Shown here piece by piece: positions 10,431 to 21,035 of a stretch of 64,000 nucleotides of DNA; within the stretch, counting starts at the first letter, position 1, and the number at the start of each line of letters is the position of its first letter. A model generated the notes under the pieces. The model saw only the letters and a program-made list of their open reading frames with translations, made no database searches and was not told the DNA's origin. The DNA is from Perkinsus olseni (Eukaryota; Perkinsozoa; Perkinsida; Perkinsidae). Location of the stretch: positions 17,181 to 81,180 of the forward strand of contig JABANP010000223.1 of the NCBI GenBank assembly GCA_013115135.1, read 5' to 3'. The position numbers were made by a program, and so were the translations under genes.

Positions 10431-10928
10431 TAGAGTAAAGGAGTGCGCTAATACTGAGAAGAACCCGGGTTCGATTCTCGCCCTTTGAACACCCACAAGA
10501 GTGGTCAGGTTTTGTATCTTTCCAATAGTAATGTCCCGCTCATCCACATCCGACGCAAAAAAAGAGACTTCCGACGGAGACTTGGAAACCAAACAAAATA
10601 TTCGATCGCAATGGCGAGCGCTTTTTGCAACATCATCGGCGCGCGCCGGGGTTCGACTCCGTTTTGAAAGCCTGTCATATTCATGAAGTTTGATGGTCCG
10701 CTTGAGCTCAGAGCTCCTTCATCGGCACTGTTAGGTGATCAGTAGCCCAACTCGCTGCTTGCATGCTCAACTGGAGGAACTGGAAAGGGCGTTACAGACC
10801 CCTCACCACCGTGAGTTACCAAAGGAGTGGTATGGACACGTCCTGGGTATAAAACCCCGGCTGTACAGATCCGATGAGGCGGATCTCTTGTCTTGTCAAT
10901 TTGGCTGCAAAGGTGCTTTGCCTCACCC

Positions 10929-11200
10929 GTCGGCCCCTAACCAGGGGTTTCATGCGAGTAAACACAACAAAACAAGTTGTTTTGTTTTAAACAACGTCAT
11001 GCATCATCGTGAAATAGCATCTCCGACCGCGAGGTCGTAGCTGGTGGGAGGTAGCATGTCTCGCCATACTCAGTAGCGTCGTAGCAGCACCAAACTCATC
11101 TCGAGTCCACAAGAACACCTACCTTAACAGGGCTACATGCAAATCTTATCTTCTGGCTTCTTCCACATCGTCCTTTACGATTTCATCCACCCCTTGTTTC
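10929..11200. repeat. Segmental duplication block R3, copy B with palindromic insertion
   Basis: Partner of 6069-6323. At 10966-10986 the sequence AACAAAACAAGTTGTTTTGT (extended by one T) is a 21-nt perfect inverted repeat around a single G. In copy A the same place reads only ACAACAAAGACAACG. Confidence 0.85.
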
Positions 11201-11230
11201 CCTACACCTTTTCAACATCTACTTCGACAG

Positions 11231-11505
11231 TGGAACCATCAAGTTCGCCGAAGCGAGCGAAGTTGGATGTACGAATCTGAAACGGGAATATCTATTCCGC
11301 ACGTGGAACATTCAATTTCCAGATGGGACTTTCGAATCCGCACGTAGGCCCTTCGTAAGTTCAATTTCGACATGATGGGACTTTCAACTTCGCAATAAGG
11401 AACTTCAATTTCACATTCGAACGTTCAATATTCGTGAGCGGTCCTTGGAACCTTCAATTTCGCGGCACTGGAAAATTCAACTTCGCAAATGGGATGTTCG
11501 ATCTC
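11231..11505. repeat. Degenerate ~22-nt tandem repeat
   Basis: About 12 loosely conserved units follow one another with the core GGAACNTTCAATTTCGCA, for example GGAACATTCAATTTCCAGAT, GGGACTTTCAACTTCGCAAT, GGAACCTTCAATTTCGCGG and GGAAAATTCAACTTCGCAAA. Spacing is about 20-30 nt. No protein reading is supported. Confidence 0.6.
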
Positions 11506-12095
11506 GTTGCCCGCAGCACTTTCTTGCACTTCAATCCCCAATGAACATGAGAAGAACGCGAATGCTGAAACACAGTGCAAATCAATTTTACCGTTGCCTC
11601 ATGCACCACCACATGATAGCATCCTCGCTGAAGTCGTAACTCACGCGTTGCATCGCCACCTTCACACTCAGTGTACGTCGTACCAGCACCAAACTCAACC
11701 CCTCTTGAGCACACAAGCACACCTTGAGAGCTTACACAAACCCTCTTCATTGTCTCTTCAATCGTCTTCGTCCGCATCACCCTTTCGGACTTGTTCTACT
11801 TTCTCGATGGTTGAACGCAACGCAGACAATGGCAAACTGTGTCATGGTGTCTCCACTACTCTCCACTTCGATGGATGACCAGAACCGGTTCAGAGGGCGA
11901 GAGTGACTAGCACAGTTGCGGTCTAGTATTGTCTCGGGAAGTTATACCACTCCTCGACCAACTTTCGACCGATTTGACCGTCGGTTGAGCTTCAGGCTCT
12001 TACACTTTGTAGTACTCTTTCATTAAACGACTCATGACTGGTTAGACGACAGCCAAGACAGTGAGCACTCGCAGGGGGAGAGAGAGCCCGATCAC
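11506..12095. other. Old diverged copy of the 6.1-6.56 kb sequence; no gene
   Basis: Short matches in the same order (CAGCACCAAACTCA, CACAAG..ACACCT, CTCGACCAACT, GACTCATGACT) show that 11610-12040 derives from the same ancestor as 6120-6560. No coding exon is supported. Confidence 0.55.
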
Positions 12096-13955
12096 GGCGT
12101 GAATCTTGATAGTGAGGTAGAAGGAGGGATTGGCGTGGTAGAAGGCACATCTGCTCCCTCTAGGGGGCGTACCATAACATCAGCTAATCGTGGTGGTGGT
12201 GGTGAGCATCAGTGCACTCCTTCTTGCATGATTATCAAAATCCCGAGAGGAGGTCCCCAAAGCTGAGCTGAGGACCAAGGCCGCTCGGACGCAGGCGTTT
12301 AACAGTCTTCTCTGTTTCGAAAGTCCCCAATAGGTGACACAACAGGGTTGAAGAGGATATGAAAAATCACGTAACAATGATATGCTCTTCCCCTACGGCT
12401 GTTGTTGCTGTCCCTGTCTCTCCAAGGAGACCATGCCCCCCTCAATGGCATCGCTATTAGCCGGCACGAAGCGGCCTGTCTGCTCAGCTATGGTCTGCTG
12501 TACCCCTCCCAAATCGGGCTGGTACCTACCAGAGGCCACGGTCGCATTGATGGCTTTAAAGAGAAGCGTGGATGTAGTAGGTTTGTAGCTCATGGTCGCT
12601 GACGGTAGAATCGGGCGGTAGAGTCGTCGGGTATGCAGCTCGACAGAGATGGCAGTGTTGAACTTCCCAGTACGGTGAGGCCACTGGAAAAGCGCCCTAG
12701 CAATATTCATGTGATATATAGCAAAAAACTTTGATTCGCTTTGCTCACATTTTATCATCATAATAAAGAAGTCTACGGCCTAACCTCCCTAGGGAAGCGA
12801 GAACCCCTGCGCACCCCTTCCACATCGCTATGCACAGCACACCCATAACGACCATGTACACGCCAACTATGGCGTAGAGGAGGGTGAATTGCACCAACGC
12901 CAAGGAACCTTGGAAGAGGTAAAAGAGGCCTCGGCCCCACAACAAAGTGAGGAACTTCGCATGCTCGTATCTGGCCAGCCCAGAGGCAGATCTTCATGTC
13001 GACTCAGAATCGGAATTTCCTACATCTTCTCCTGCCAGTGAACTCGCTCTCTCAACAACTCCGGGTTAGCCTCGAGAATGCAGGTGATCACACCGAAGAG
13101 AAATTGGTAACTACAGTGACGGTTCGAAAACCGAGATCTGCAAGCCCAGCTCTCACGCGTTGCAAAGGTAATCGATAGGATGCAGAATAGTGGAGAAGAT
13201 GTTTAACACGCCTAGGGCGCCAGTGAGGGTGACGCCAAGACCTCCGACGAAGCAGAGGACTCGAAGACCGTTCGGGCCCTGTTGGATGTAATGATGGACC
13301 TGGGAGGGTGTGTGAGTACAATCAAGAAACCTTCACTCACCTGCACGAGGCCTTGCTGAGCCGCGTTGGAAGCCGCCAGAAGGGTTTGTCGTCCCATCTC
13401 CAAGGCCACCTAGCATGGGGGAAGCAGTGTGCGAGGTTGTGGAGTTCCGCAAGCACCTGGCCGGTGGCCTCGTTGAAGACAGGATTACTAGGATTGCTGC
13501 CTCCGCTGCTGCCGGGCATGGCCAATGGTCAACTGAAACAGGAGGGGGTCGAGGTTTCAGGCTTTCCTTTCTCGAAAATAAATTAATAATTTCCCATTTT
13601 TTTCTTCGGAGCAGTTACTGATCACCATTGCTGATTGATTACTCATCACACTTGTACTTTCTCAAGTTTTCCCAACCATCATGTCCCCCGGTAACTGTCA
13701 GTTTGCGTTGCGGTTAAATACTGGATAATATAATGATTCAAGTCCCATTCTTGCAATAGAAAGCTCCGTTTAACAAAGCTCGACCATCACCGCTCAGTGT
13801 TAGAGTGTTTCCTGGGAAGGCTAAAGTTATCACTGCATTCAACAACAAAATTTTCGCCGCATTGATGTTCGCCCTATCCACGACTGTACTCAACATCAGT
13901 GATGTACACAAACTCACCAACTCCCACCGCGAAGTTGTGTCGTTCGAGGCAAGTC
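12096..13955. repeat. Segmental duplication block R1, copy B
   Basis: Partner of 7488-9354, with a few percent divergence and small indels, mostly in inferred introns and flanks. After TTCGAGGCAAGTC the sequence becomes unique. Confidence 0.92.
12393..13525 (-). CDS. COPI-associated family membrane protein, copy B
   Basis: Exons 13457-13525, 13341-13409, 13157-13299, 13024-13110 and 12970 downward correspond one to one to copy A, offset 4601. The four membrane segments are intact. At the end of the main reading copy B has YYDDKM then TGA where copy A stops two codons earlier; the tail exon ending at 12393 keeps its frame (YKPTTSTLLFKAINATVASG). An indel between the copies near 12645 lies in the inferred last intron. 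Both copies look functional. The same uncertainty about the tail exon applies. Confidence 0.7.
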
Positions 13956-14749
13956 GAGCGGGACACAGGATTTCCCTTTCTCGTTGAGATCACTTCACCC
14001 GGCGTCTCCGGAATACATTTTCGCCATCTTTTCGCATGAGTAATTGATAGGAATTGTCACCGAGCACGCTGGACCCTGATGTTGGTGGATCCGGATAAGT
14101 TTTTAAAACCAGCCCGAACACGGTGAGAACAAGCAGCAGCCGCTGCTTCCACGCCCCTCCCGCGTAAGGCTGCTCAATTAACTAATTCAGAGTATCAGAG
14201 TCGACTCTGGAATTGCTTTCTACACGTTGAACGCTGTTTTGAAATCGATCCTGAGTTTCACAACGAGCGAACACCGTCCACCGTTTTCAGGAAGGATCTA
14301 CACCTGCAGCCGCTCGTCAGGCATCGTTTATCCGTGGAATACGATTCAAGTTCAATCCTGAGGTCTTTGACGAAACTCAGGAAAGGGCTTTAGAACACGT
14401 TGAGTGGTCAACCCTATCAAATTCAGTGACGGTCTTTCCACTTTTGCTGAGATGCTTTTTTTCTGGGCGAGCGCACATTTCGGCGCAAGATTAGAAATTC
14501 CGGAGCGGGGATTGCTCGACTCGAATTTGCGCTCGTGCGTCTTGATGCTTCCGCTGAACCCCTCCGCCTCCGAAGGCCGTTGGTGGCGCGGCTGCCTGCT
14601 CAGAGACTCTGAATCAGAGTTGTTTAGAATCGTCAATAGTTTAGTTTGCCTCCCCTAGTAGCTGCAAACCCTGTAATAACTCTTTACTCGTTGCTTGCAT
14701 TGCCTACCATCTCCCCGTATCAGTTCGTCGAACGGTTACCGCGGCTCTT
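13956..14749. other. Spacer without supported gene; palindromes
   Basis: No exon supported. CAGAGTCGACTCTG (about 14197-14210) is a perfect 14-nt palindrome, and a related CAGAGACTCTGAATCAGAG cluster lies near 14601-14620, so these could be ends of an old inverted-repeat element. This is suggestive only. Confidence 0.3.
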
Positions 14750-15668
14750 ATGTCCCTTCATCACTTGTTGCTAGCACTGCTCCCCAGCCTCTGCCGAGCC
14801 GCCTTTTCCCGGAAAAGTTCGGAAAAGTTTCCCGACAACTTCTCCCTACTGTACAAGTACAATCATGGCAACACTGGATACAGATCGGTAAGGGTCCATC
14901 GTTCATGCTTGCCGTGTTCAAGGTTGAAAGATTCTCCACCAGGTCCACTCTTTCAGTACGGAAACGGGATGTGGAATCACCGAGGAAAACTTCGACTCTC
15001 TCCGTATGGGGAAGCCCGGCAATACGAGGGAGTTTCGCTTCACTCTAGACCCGCAGATGGGCGTATCTACTACTACTTACAGCCACTTAAGGACTGGGCA
15101 ACAAGCCCACTTGTAAGTTACTTCGGACCAGCGACGTTGTCAGTGACCGACTCATCTACAACACTACGCTCGAGTCTCGCCGTTTGTGATTCAAATTATT
15201 GCTCTCATCCGTTCTCTTTCGTCCACTTATCGGAGCAAGATAGGCACAGGCGGGTGTACGTTGAAACATGGTCATCACTTTCCTTTTCTCAGCTCCCGAG
15301 CTAACGGTCATGTGGAAGTTTCAGTGACAGAAGACCACAGGATGGAGAGAGCTACGGGCAAGGTTGGGGACTTGTCTGACGACTGGAATATCGTTAAGGA
15401 CTTTTTCCCGTTGAAGCATCTTTCCAGTGCGAGCATTGATGCGCTGAAGAGTCTGTCACCCACTAAAGAGGATTGCGCAAAAGCGGCGAGGATTATTATT
15501 GACGATCCCCCACATGAATACTTGAGGTACTGGGACTCGGCTACGTGGATTTGGAGGTACCACCAGAAATACGCGGACAAGATGAAGCGAAATGTGGAGG
15601 CGTTGAAGTCGAAGGTGATTGAGTCTATCATCCGTCAGAGGCGGGCAACAAGTCGACCCTCAGCATAG
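14750..15668 (+). CDS. Secreted protein, four exons, 258 aa (paralogue of 5124-5879)
   Basis: Exons 14750-14887, 14931-15112, 15144-15181 and 15250-15668 are separated by introns of 43, 31 and 68 nt and total 777 nt, an exact 259 codons including TAG. The leader MSLHHLLLALLPSLCRA is a clean signal peptide. The middle reads GCGITEENFDSLRMGKPG, EFRFTLDPQMGV and DRLIYNTTLESRR; the C-terminal domain reads DCAKAARIIIDDPPHEYLRY ... WIWRYHQKYADKM, matching the family member near 5.1-5.4 kb. Several Cys residues fit an extracellular fold. No catalytic motif seen. Probably a lineage-specific secreted family expanded in this genome; function unknown. The model is well supported by phase. Confidence 0.75.
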
Positions 15669-15683
15669 CCAACCCCCTTTGCT

Positions 15684-15745
15684 GTTCATGTCGTTGTTCA
15701 TGTCGTTGTTCATGTCGTTGTTCATGTAGTTGTTCATGTCGTTGT
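15684..15745. repeat. 12-bp tandem repeat, about five copies
   Basis: GTTCATGTCGTT is repeated about five times right after the stop codon of the secreted-protein gene, with one T-to-A change (ATGTAGTT). It lies in the 3' UTR or just beyond. Confidence 0.85.
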
Positions 15746-15749
15746 ACAG

Positions 15750-16379
15750 ACGTGCCGTGTTGAGTTGCTATGTTGTACTTTTGCTAGGCTCAAGTGTTTG
15801 ACCATCTCTGCAAGCTGATGACTTAGGATTGAGGATAGCCTCTTCAAAATCTGCGCGATGCGGTGATGAGCAACTTAGCGTCAACCGAAGTTCCCGTGAT
15901 GCTGAGGACGGGAGTGTGAACAATGAATAGGTCTGTTCCGACCTGTTCGACCTTCATCAGTGTCAGAGCCAGCAACCAGGCAGTAGCCTGTGTCCTCTGC
16001 CAAGTAGCAGTTGGAAGCCGCCACGGTTCAGTAGGACACCAGAGCTGCCCGATTCCATACTCTGTCCGGGTCGAGGCAGTAGTCTCTATCATCCTACCTC
16101 CACATCCAGGGAGCGGAGGACAGGGTCGAGCTCTCCTCCGCCATCATCATTACAATCATAACGGTCATGGCTGTACCCATTGCCTAGCTCCTGGCTAGCC
16201 TTAGCTACGTTGAACCACTGCAACTCTCTTGTATCCGTTGACGCACACAAGACCCTGTTGTCCGCTTATGCGCAACAGCGCTCTGCGTGGTAACTTCGCT
16301 CACGCCGATCCTCCTGCGTAGGATTGCTGCCAGCAACGAAAGACAATAGAAAACAGAAACGATGGGGTCCATGCTGCGG
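15750..16379. other. Intergenic, nothing clear
   Basis: Only short overlapping ORFs on both strands. It is bounded by two genes whose 3' ends face each other (secreted protein, plus; cyclophilin, minus). Confidence 0.4.
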
Positions 16380-17518
16380 TCACTCTGTTGCCAGTTCTCC
16401 ACAGTCGGTGATAATTACGTCATCTCGCGGAGTGCCATCTGAGACGAAGGCGGGGGTGGAACGAATGGAGTGTGGGAGACTCACGATTAGTCCCAACGGC
16501 TTCCATCTTCTTGACGACATCAATGCCCTCCACGACCTTTCCGAAAACGGTGTGCTTGCCATCTAACCTGGAAAGCACGTTTGCAATAAGAACAACGAGA
16601 ATACTATTTTTTTCAAAACAGCGTTACCAAGGGCACGGCACGGTGGTGATGAAGAATTGGCTGCCGTTAGTGTTGGGACCAGCGTTGGCCATTGAAAGTA
16701 GAAACGGCTGAATGGAAGTTGACGAGAACAGAGAACAGCCAGCAGTAACAGAGCTTACTTCGTTGTGTTTGAGGTCGAAGTTCTCATCATGGAACTCGAA
16801 TCCGAAGATAGATTCCCCGCCGGTACCGTTGCCCTTGGTGATGTCTCCGCCCTGAGAGAAGCACACCAGCATCCATATGCCGCATTGCGTATCATGAAAA
16901 GCATACTCCCTGAAGTCAGAGGGATTAGTTCAACAAAAGCTAGTATAAGCCGATAACGTGGAGGTCACTACGAGCTTATCGAGTTAACAAGGTCACCACC
17001 GGGCGCGCTTGCCTGTATCATGAACTTGGGTATTATACGGTGCATGTGGGAGCCTTTGTAGTGAAGGGCCTTCTTAGACAGACCAATGCCCTTCTCGCCA
17101 GTGCAGAGGGCTCGGAAGTTCTCGGAGGTGCGGGGGCAGACGTCTGAAAGGGGGCAGCAGTCATGGCTGAGTTGTGATGCGGCGAGAAGGGGGAGAGCCT
17201 CCCCCGGAGAGGAGCGTGTGTCCCTGTGCTCAGTAGACTAATTCCGAGACTCGGAGGCGAACCGTAATTTCGGCTTCACAATCAATCTTGGGTTTAAGAG
17301 GCAGTTTATTGAAACTCTTTGCGAAGCAAGAAAATACGGTAGGGCTCCTGCGCATGCGTGCGGGTACCGGAGTATCGTTCACCCTCCCACATGTTGACAG
17401 GGAGAAGATACTCACCGTTGAAGAGCATGAACTCCACTCGGCCGGCGGGGGTCTTCCCGATTTTGATATCGAAGAACACGCGGGGCCTTGCTAAGCACCG
17501 GAAGCTTCTCCTTAGCAT
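16380..17518 (-). CDS. Cyclophilin-type peptidyl-prolyl cis-trans isomerase
   Basis: Six exons (17416-17518, 17013-17143, 16759-16851, 16628-16707, 16485-16567, 16380-16438) total 549 nt, giving 182 residues. The joined protein carries the cyclophilin order: [102 protein letters not shown] and [10 protein letters not shown]. The active-site Arg (in HRIIP), Phe and Gln (FMIQ) and the cyclosporin-contact Trp (in PWLDGKH) are present, so catalysis is expected. There is no clear signal peptide; a short basic N-terminus ([10 protein letters not shown]) could be a targeting extension or an artefact of start choice. Introns are 272, 161, 51, 60 and 46 nt; the 161-nt one starts with GC instead of GT. 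Confidence 0.93.
16852..17012 (-). other. GC-AG intron in cyclophilin
   Basis: The donor is ACAG|GCAAGC and the acceptor TCTCTCAG|GGCGG. Joining here gives [11 protein letters not shown], exactly the family sequence, so the non-GT donor is well supported. Confidence 0.8.
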
Positions 17519-17572
17519 GGTAAAAGACGCAGCCGTACCCCGTACCGAGTTGGTTATATTAAAATGTGAAAC

Positions 17573-19600
17573 ATGAATCTGAAACTGAGCGGAGCGATGC
17601 TGTCGGAAAGTGCTTCAACGCGATCATTCTTCATCTGCAGTTTAATCCATGCAATGTCAGGAGGTCCTTCGACGACTGTCTCGCCTCTCACCCTCATTCT
17701 GAGCGTCATCGCCGGCCTCTATGTTATATGGAACTATCGCACCCCAACGTGGAGCGCAGTACTGAGGGAGCCGCCCCTCAACTTGACCTCTTCTGTATCC
17801 AGCACGGTTGAAGTCGAAGATACTCTTGAAGAGTGTAGCCGCCGTGCGATGATTGGTCCTTCTGGAGAGGCTGATGGCCCTCGTGGAAAGAAGGTTTACA
17901 TCGACCTCGGAGCCAACGACGGATCCTCTTTAAAATATTTCTTCACCGAGTTCGCACCGGACAAACTGGGAGAGGTGAGTTCATCCTTCGTAGCCTTCCT
18001 TGTGCGTTGGCAGTGGTTAATAACATCATTCTGTATCATCCACATTTTGCGAAAAATTACGTAAAAAATTTTTTTCCGATTCAAATTGAGGAGGCTCTCA
18101 GGTCGAGTCTGCTAGGCAGGCTGCTGCATTCTCTTGAGTACAAATCACCAGATGTATCCTGTGGCGTGGAAGGTTGACCGTCTTGGATTAGACAAGCCTC
18201 CTTTCAACGCCCATCGAACCGACTGCTGGCAGAATTCGTTCTGCTGATCTGCCTACGGCTGCTCATTTCGCTGGCCGTTGAGAGTCTATTTATTTCGCCT
18301 TGATGGTTTGCAAGAGTACACAACTCTTCGTGTCTTTTGCGTACGCCCGGTTGCGACCTCGGATGCTCGGTCGTCTTCCTTTCAGCGGCAACTGAACTTG
18401 AGCGAGTGGGAGGCGTATCTTTTTGATCTCAACCCATTATGGAAGGACGACCTTAGAGCCCGATGCGCATTTTTCATCGATTTGGCTCGGTGCGAGGTCA
18501 TATTGGCCGGAGCATGGAATAATACTAAAACGATTGGGTAGTAGGGCTTCGATAGACGACGGTACCACTCTTGTTCCTTGAGAGAGGGCGAGTGCTGGCC
18601 AATCACAAAAGATAGGATCGTCGTGTTCGCGGCGATCTATTTTGAGATCGTACTGAGTGTCTCTTCAGTATCTTGGAATAGGGCTGAACGACCTCAGGAA
18701 AGGCTTCTCAGATTGTGCGGGATTAGCATCTTGAATTTTCGTTTCGAGAGCGCAGTGAGGGAGGGCACAATAGCTGGGAGCAGCGGAGGCTTCCTTGTTC
18801 CATCAAGAGCAATTCGACGGTCGAGCCTGCAGGCTATAAGAGCGCCATTTTCGATGGTCCGATTGCGCATCTGAGGGTTGTTGACGTTCATGGTACAGCT
18901 TGGCAGGTATTTTCATGACTTGACTGTTCATGACCGAGCTGATAGGAAGGACGCCGAGGCGAGGAAGGACAGGTCGGTTGGAACTAGCCTGTATGACCGG
19001 CAGTCTATGGAGAGAAAAGAAGGTCGGTGGGGATCGAACCTGGGTGTATTTCACGACTAATGCGATGCCCAGCCGTCAGGAGCACATCGCTTCCTTCAAG
19101 GAATGGTCCTCTGAAAGTGTAAGAGGATTTGTGGTCGCCGGCGTAGGTGAATGGAAGACAGATGGCTGCGTGGTCGACTTTATTGGATGGGTCAGAAGGG
19201 TTGTGCAGAACGATCATCGGCAGCAGGTGTTCCTCAAGGTCGATATAGAAGGAGCGGAGTAGTACTGTTTTGGCCTCCTAGAAGTCGCGGGTTCGATCCC
19301 GGTGGGTGGTATTTTTCAAGGTATACAGTTGTACGGGAACTCCTAGATTCGGGCGTACTGAAGGGCAGAGTCAAATGGGTCGCCATTGAGTGGCACGGCA
19401 AAATCGTGAGGAAAATAAAAGGCTGTAAAACGACGTGGATCTCCGCCATTCCGGATGGCGAATGATCTCATCTTAGTCGACCACAAGGCTCGTCAGGAGG
19501 CGATCATCAATGATCTGCAAGGCCCAGGGAGTCGAGTACATTCAATGGGGCTTTTAGTTATCAGCGGAGCGAAGCATGTACATGTTGTAATCTTTTCTGT
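17573..19600 (+). CDS. FkbM-like methyltransferase (multi-exon)
   Basis: Exon 17573-17974 (134 codons) has a hydrophobic anchor near residues 37-53 (PLTLILSVIAGLYVIWN) and the SAM-binding motif KVYIDLGANDGSSLKYFF. Exon 18386-18537 continues WEAYLFDLNPLWKDDL ... VILAGAWNNTKTI. Later exons carry VVDFIGWVRRVVQNDH and the family signature FLKVDIEGAE (to 19258), then after a 62-nt intron YTVVRELLDSGVLKGRVKW and WHGKIVRKIKG; an exon from about 19471 reads FDHKARQEAIINDLQGPG. This motif order is that of FkbM-type O-methyltransferases; the N-terminal anchor suggests a Golgi/ER type II protein acting on glycans or lipids (inference). The middle (18616-19200) is not fully resolved. Introns are 411 nt, then about 50-80 nt; two contain tRNA T-arm cores. 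Confidence 0.72.
19023..19072 (+). other. 50-nt intron with antisense T-arm core
   Basis: GTCGGTGGGGATCGAACCTGGG ends at GATGCCCAG, with a CTAAT branch-like site. Its reverse complement reads CCCAGGTTCGATCCCC, the canonical tRNA T-arm. It sits between SLYDRQSMERKE and the next exon of the FkbM-like gene; the splice call is moderately supported. Confidence 0.55.
19259..19320 (+). other. 62-nt intron with sense T-arm core
   Basis: Donor GA|GTAGTACTG, acceptor TTTTTCAAG|G. Removing it restores DIEGAE-YTVVREL, the family-typical order, so the intron is secure. Inside at about 19286-19302 is CGCGGGTTCGATCCCGG, preceded by CCTAGAAGT, as in the variable loop plus T-arm of a tRNA. Confidence 0.75.
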
Positions 19601-19679
19601 AGCTTTCACCCTTGTTTTGCGTTATATCAGTCCCAGTGTGGCCCCCCTTCGCGATTCTGTCGATTTCCTTTGAATATGA

Positions 19680-21030
19680 TGTTCTCTATTGATCACCGAT
19701 ATTTGTACCGTTGTGGGCAAATACGAGAGCTGAGAGTCGTCTTGGCGCTCAGGACTGGGGTCCCACAGACCAAGGGTGATCGTTCTTCCAGTTTTTATAG
19801 AAGTCCTATGACCCAGCCGGCATCGGTGAGGACGAAGGAATGACTACTGACGCTTATGAAGGTTATATAGGAGGGGATGGATTTCGGGCCGCGCGACGGT
19901 CTTGGGTTTCTTGTAGATGTACACGCTGGGGAAGTTGCTTACTTGCTAGAGCCTTTGGAAGATCGAAGATTCGATATACTGCTGTTGGTAATCGAAAGGC
20001 CGTGGGTTCTATCCCTGCGGACGACGTCAATGCCAGATACTCGTGGTACTGCTCGTAGTGTGTTGTTGCCGAAGGCATCGTCATCGACGGTATCGCCAAT
20101 TGCCTCAAACACAATATGTGGTAATATGGCGCTGGTTTTCTCCCAAAAAATGTACGAAGCAAACTCGCCTAACCTGGCTCGGTTGTCGGGCGGACTGGAT
20201 CTTGTAGGGGCGTTTCGCTCGCTGTTCGTCGTTAGAATCCTCTCCGAAATTTGAAGACAAAAAACTAAACGGTTTTGGTCAGAAAGCGACTCGCCAGGGA
20301 GCTAAACCAACCCTTTCATAGCAAACGTCTTCGTTGCAGAGAATTTTTAGACATTCAATGGTGCGCCCTTTGTGGGATATGCTCCTACGGGCCCTTTTAC
20401 CGAAGCTTTTCCCGTGCAAGTTTGGCACTATACTGTGCAGGCAATCCTTCTTTTTTCCTTAGGAACAAACACGACAAATTCGGGAGGGAAAAATATCGAA
20501 AAATCGCTGTTGCTAGAAATTTGTTGCGCAGTATACCTGGGCGAGCGCGACAAGGCACATCAGAGCCTCTGATTCAGAGGGTTGCGCAGCCTCGTGGTTG
20601 CTATTCTGACGGAGCTGTCGATGACGCCACCCAGTATGGCGTCTGCCAGTTGGAATAAGCTCTCTTAGGAATGACCGAGAAGTAGATGAAACTAACGCAA
20701 CGCGGTGTCTGGTGGAGATGACGCAGAACAGATGTGACGAAAAAGATATTTTCCATACAAGGCTGATTGCCGACAGACTACACTCGTTTTGGAGTTCCTT
20801 GCCTCCTGATTGTCCCCGGGGCCAGCGCTACTCGAGGCTCACCGGGAAGATGAGTCGATCGAACAAACACCTTGGGAGCCGAGATGAGGAGACTATGCGA
20901 TAGGGCCGGTGTAGAACGCAAGTTGGGGTGAGATACGTGGATATGCGTGAAAAAGAAAGGACAATATCTCGGGACCCAACTGGCTGGTCGAGTAGCACTA
21001 CACGTCACGGGGTGATAGTATCAAAATGGA
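19680..21030 (+). other. Unresolved region with a candidate T-arm intron
   Basis: Short open stretches exist but no recognisable protein. At about 19988-20039 the plus strand reads GTAATCGAAAGGCCGTGGG followed by TTCTATCCC and ends in ATGCCAG, which looks like an intron containing a tRNA 3' half (anticodon-loop end, variable loop, T-arm). Coding on either side is not established. Confidence 0.35.
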
Positions 21031-21035
21031 CCAGC

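Larger units (their letters stand above)
9355..10933. repeat. Segmental duplication block R2, copy B
   Basis: Partner of 886-2475. The left edge abuts the end of R1 copy A without spacer; the right edge runs into R3 copy B, sharing the five bases GTCGG at the junction. Confidence 0.9.

Noticed and set aside
20565..20582. CAGAGCCTCTGATTCAGAGG as terminal repeat partner of the 14.2-14.6 kb palindromes
   Set aside because: The similarity is limited to a short AT/GC-balanced word; no matching ends or target-site duplication were seen.
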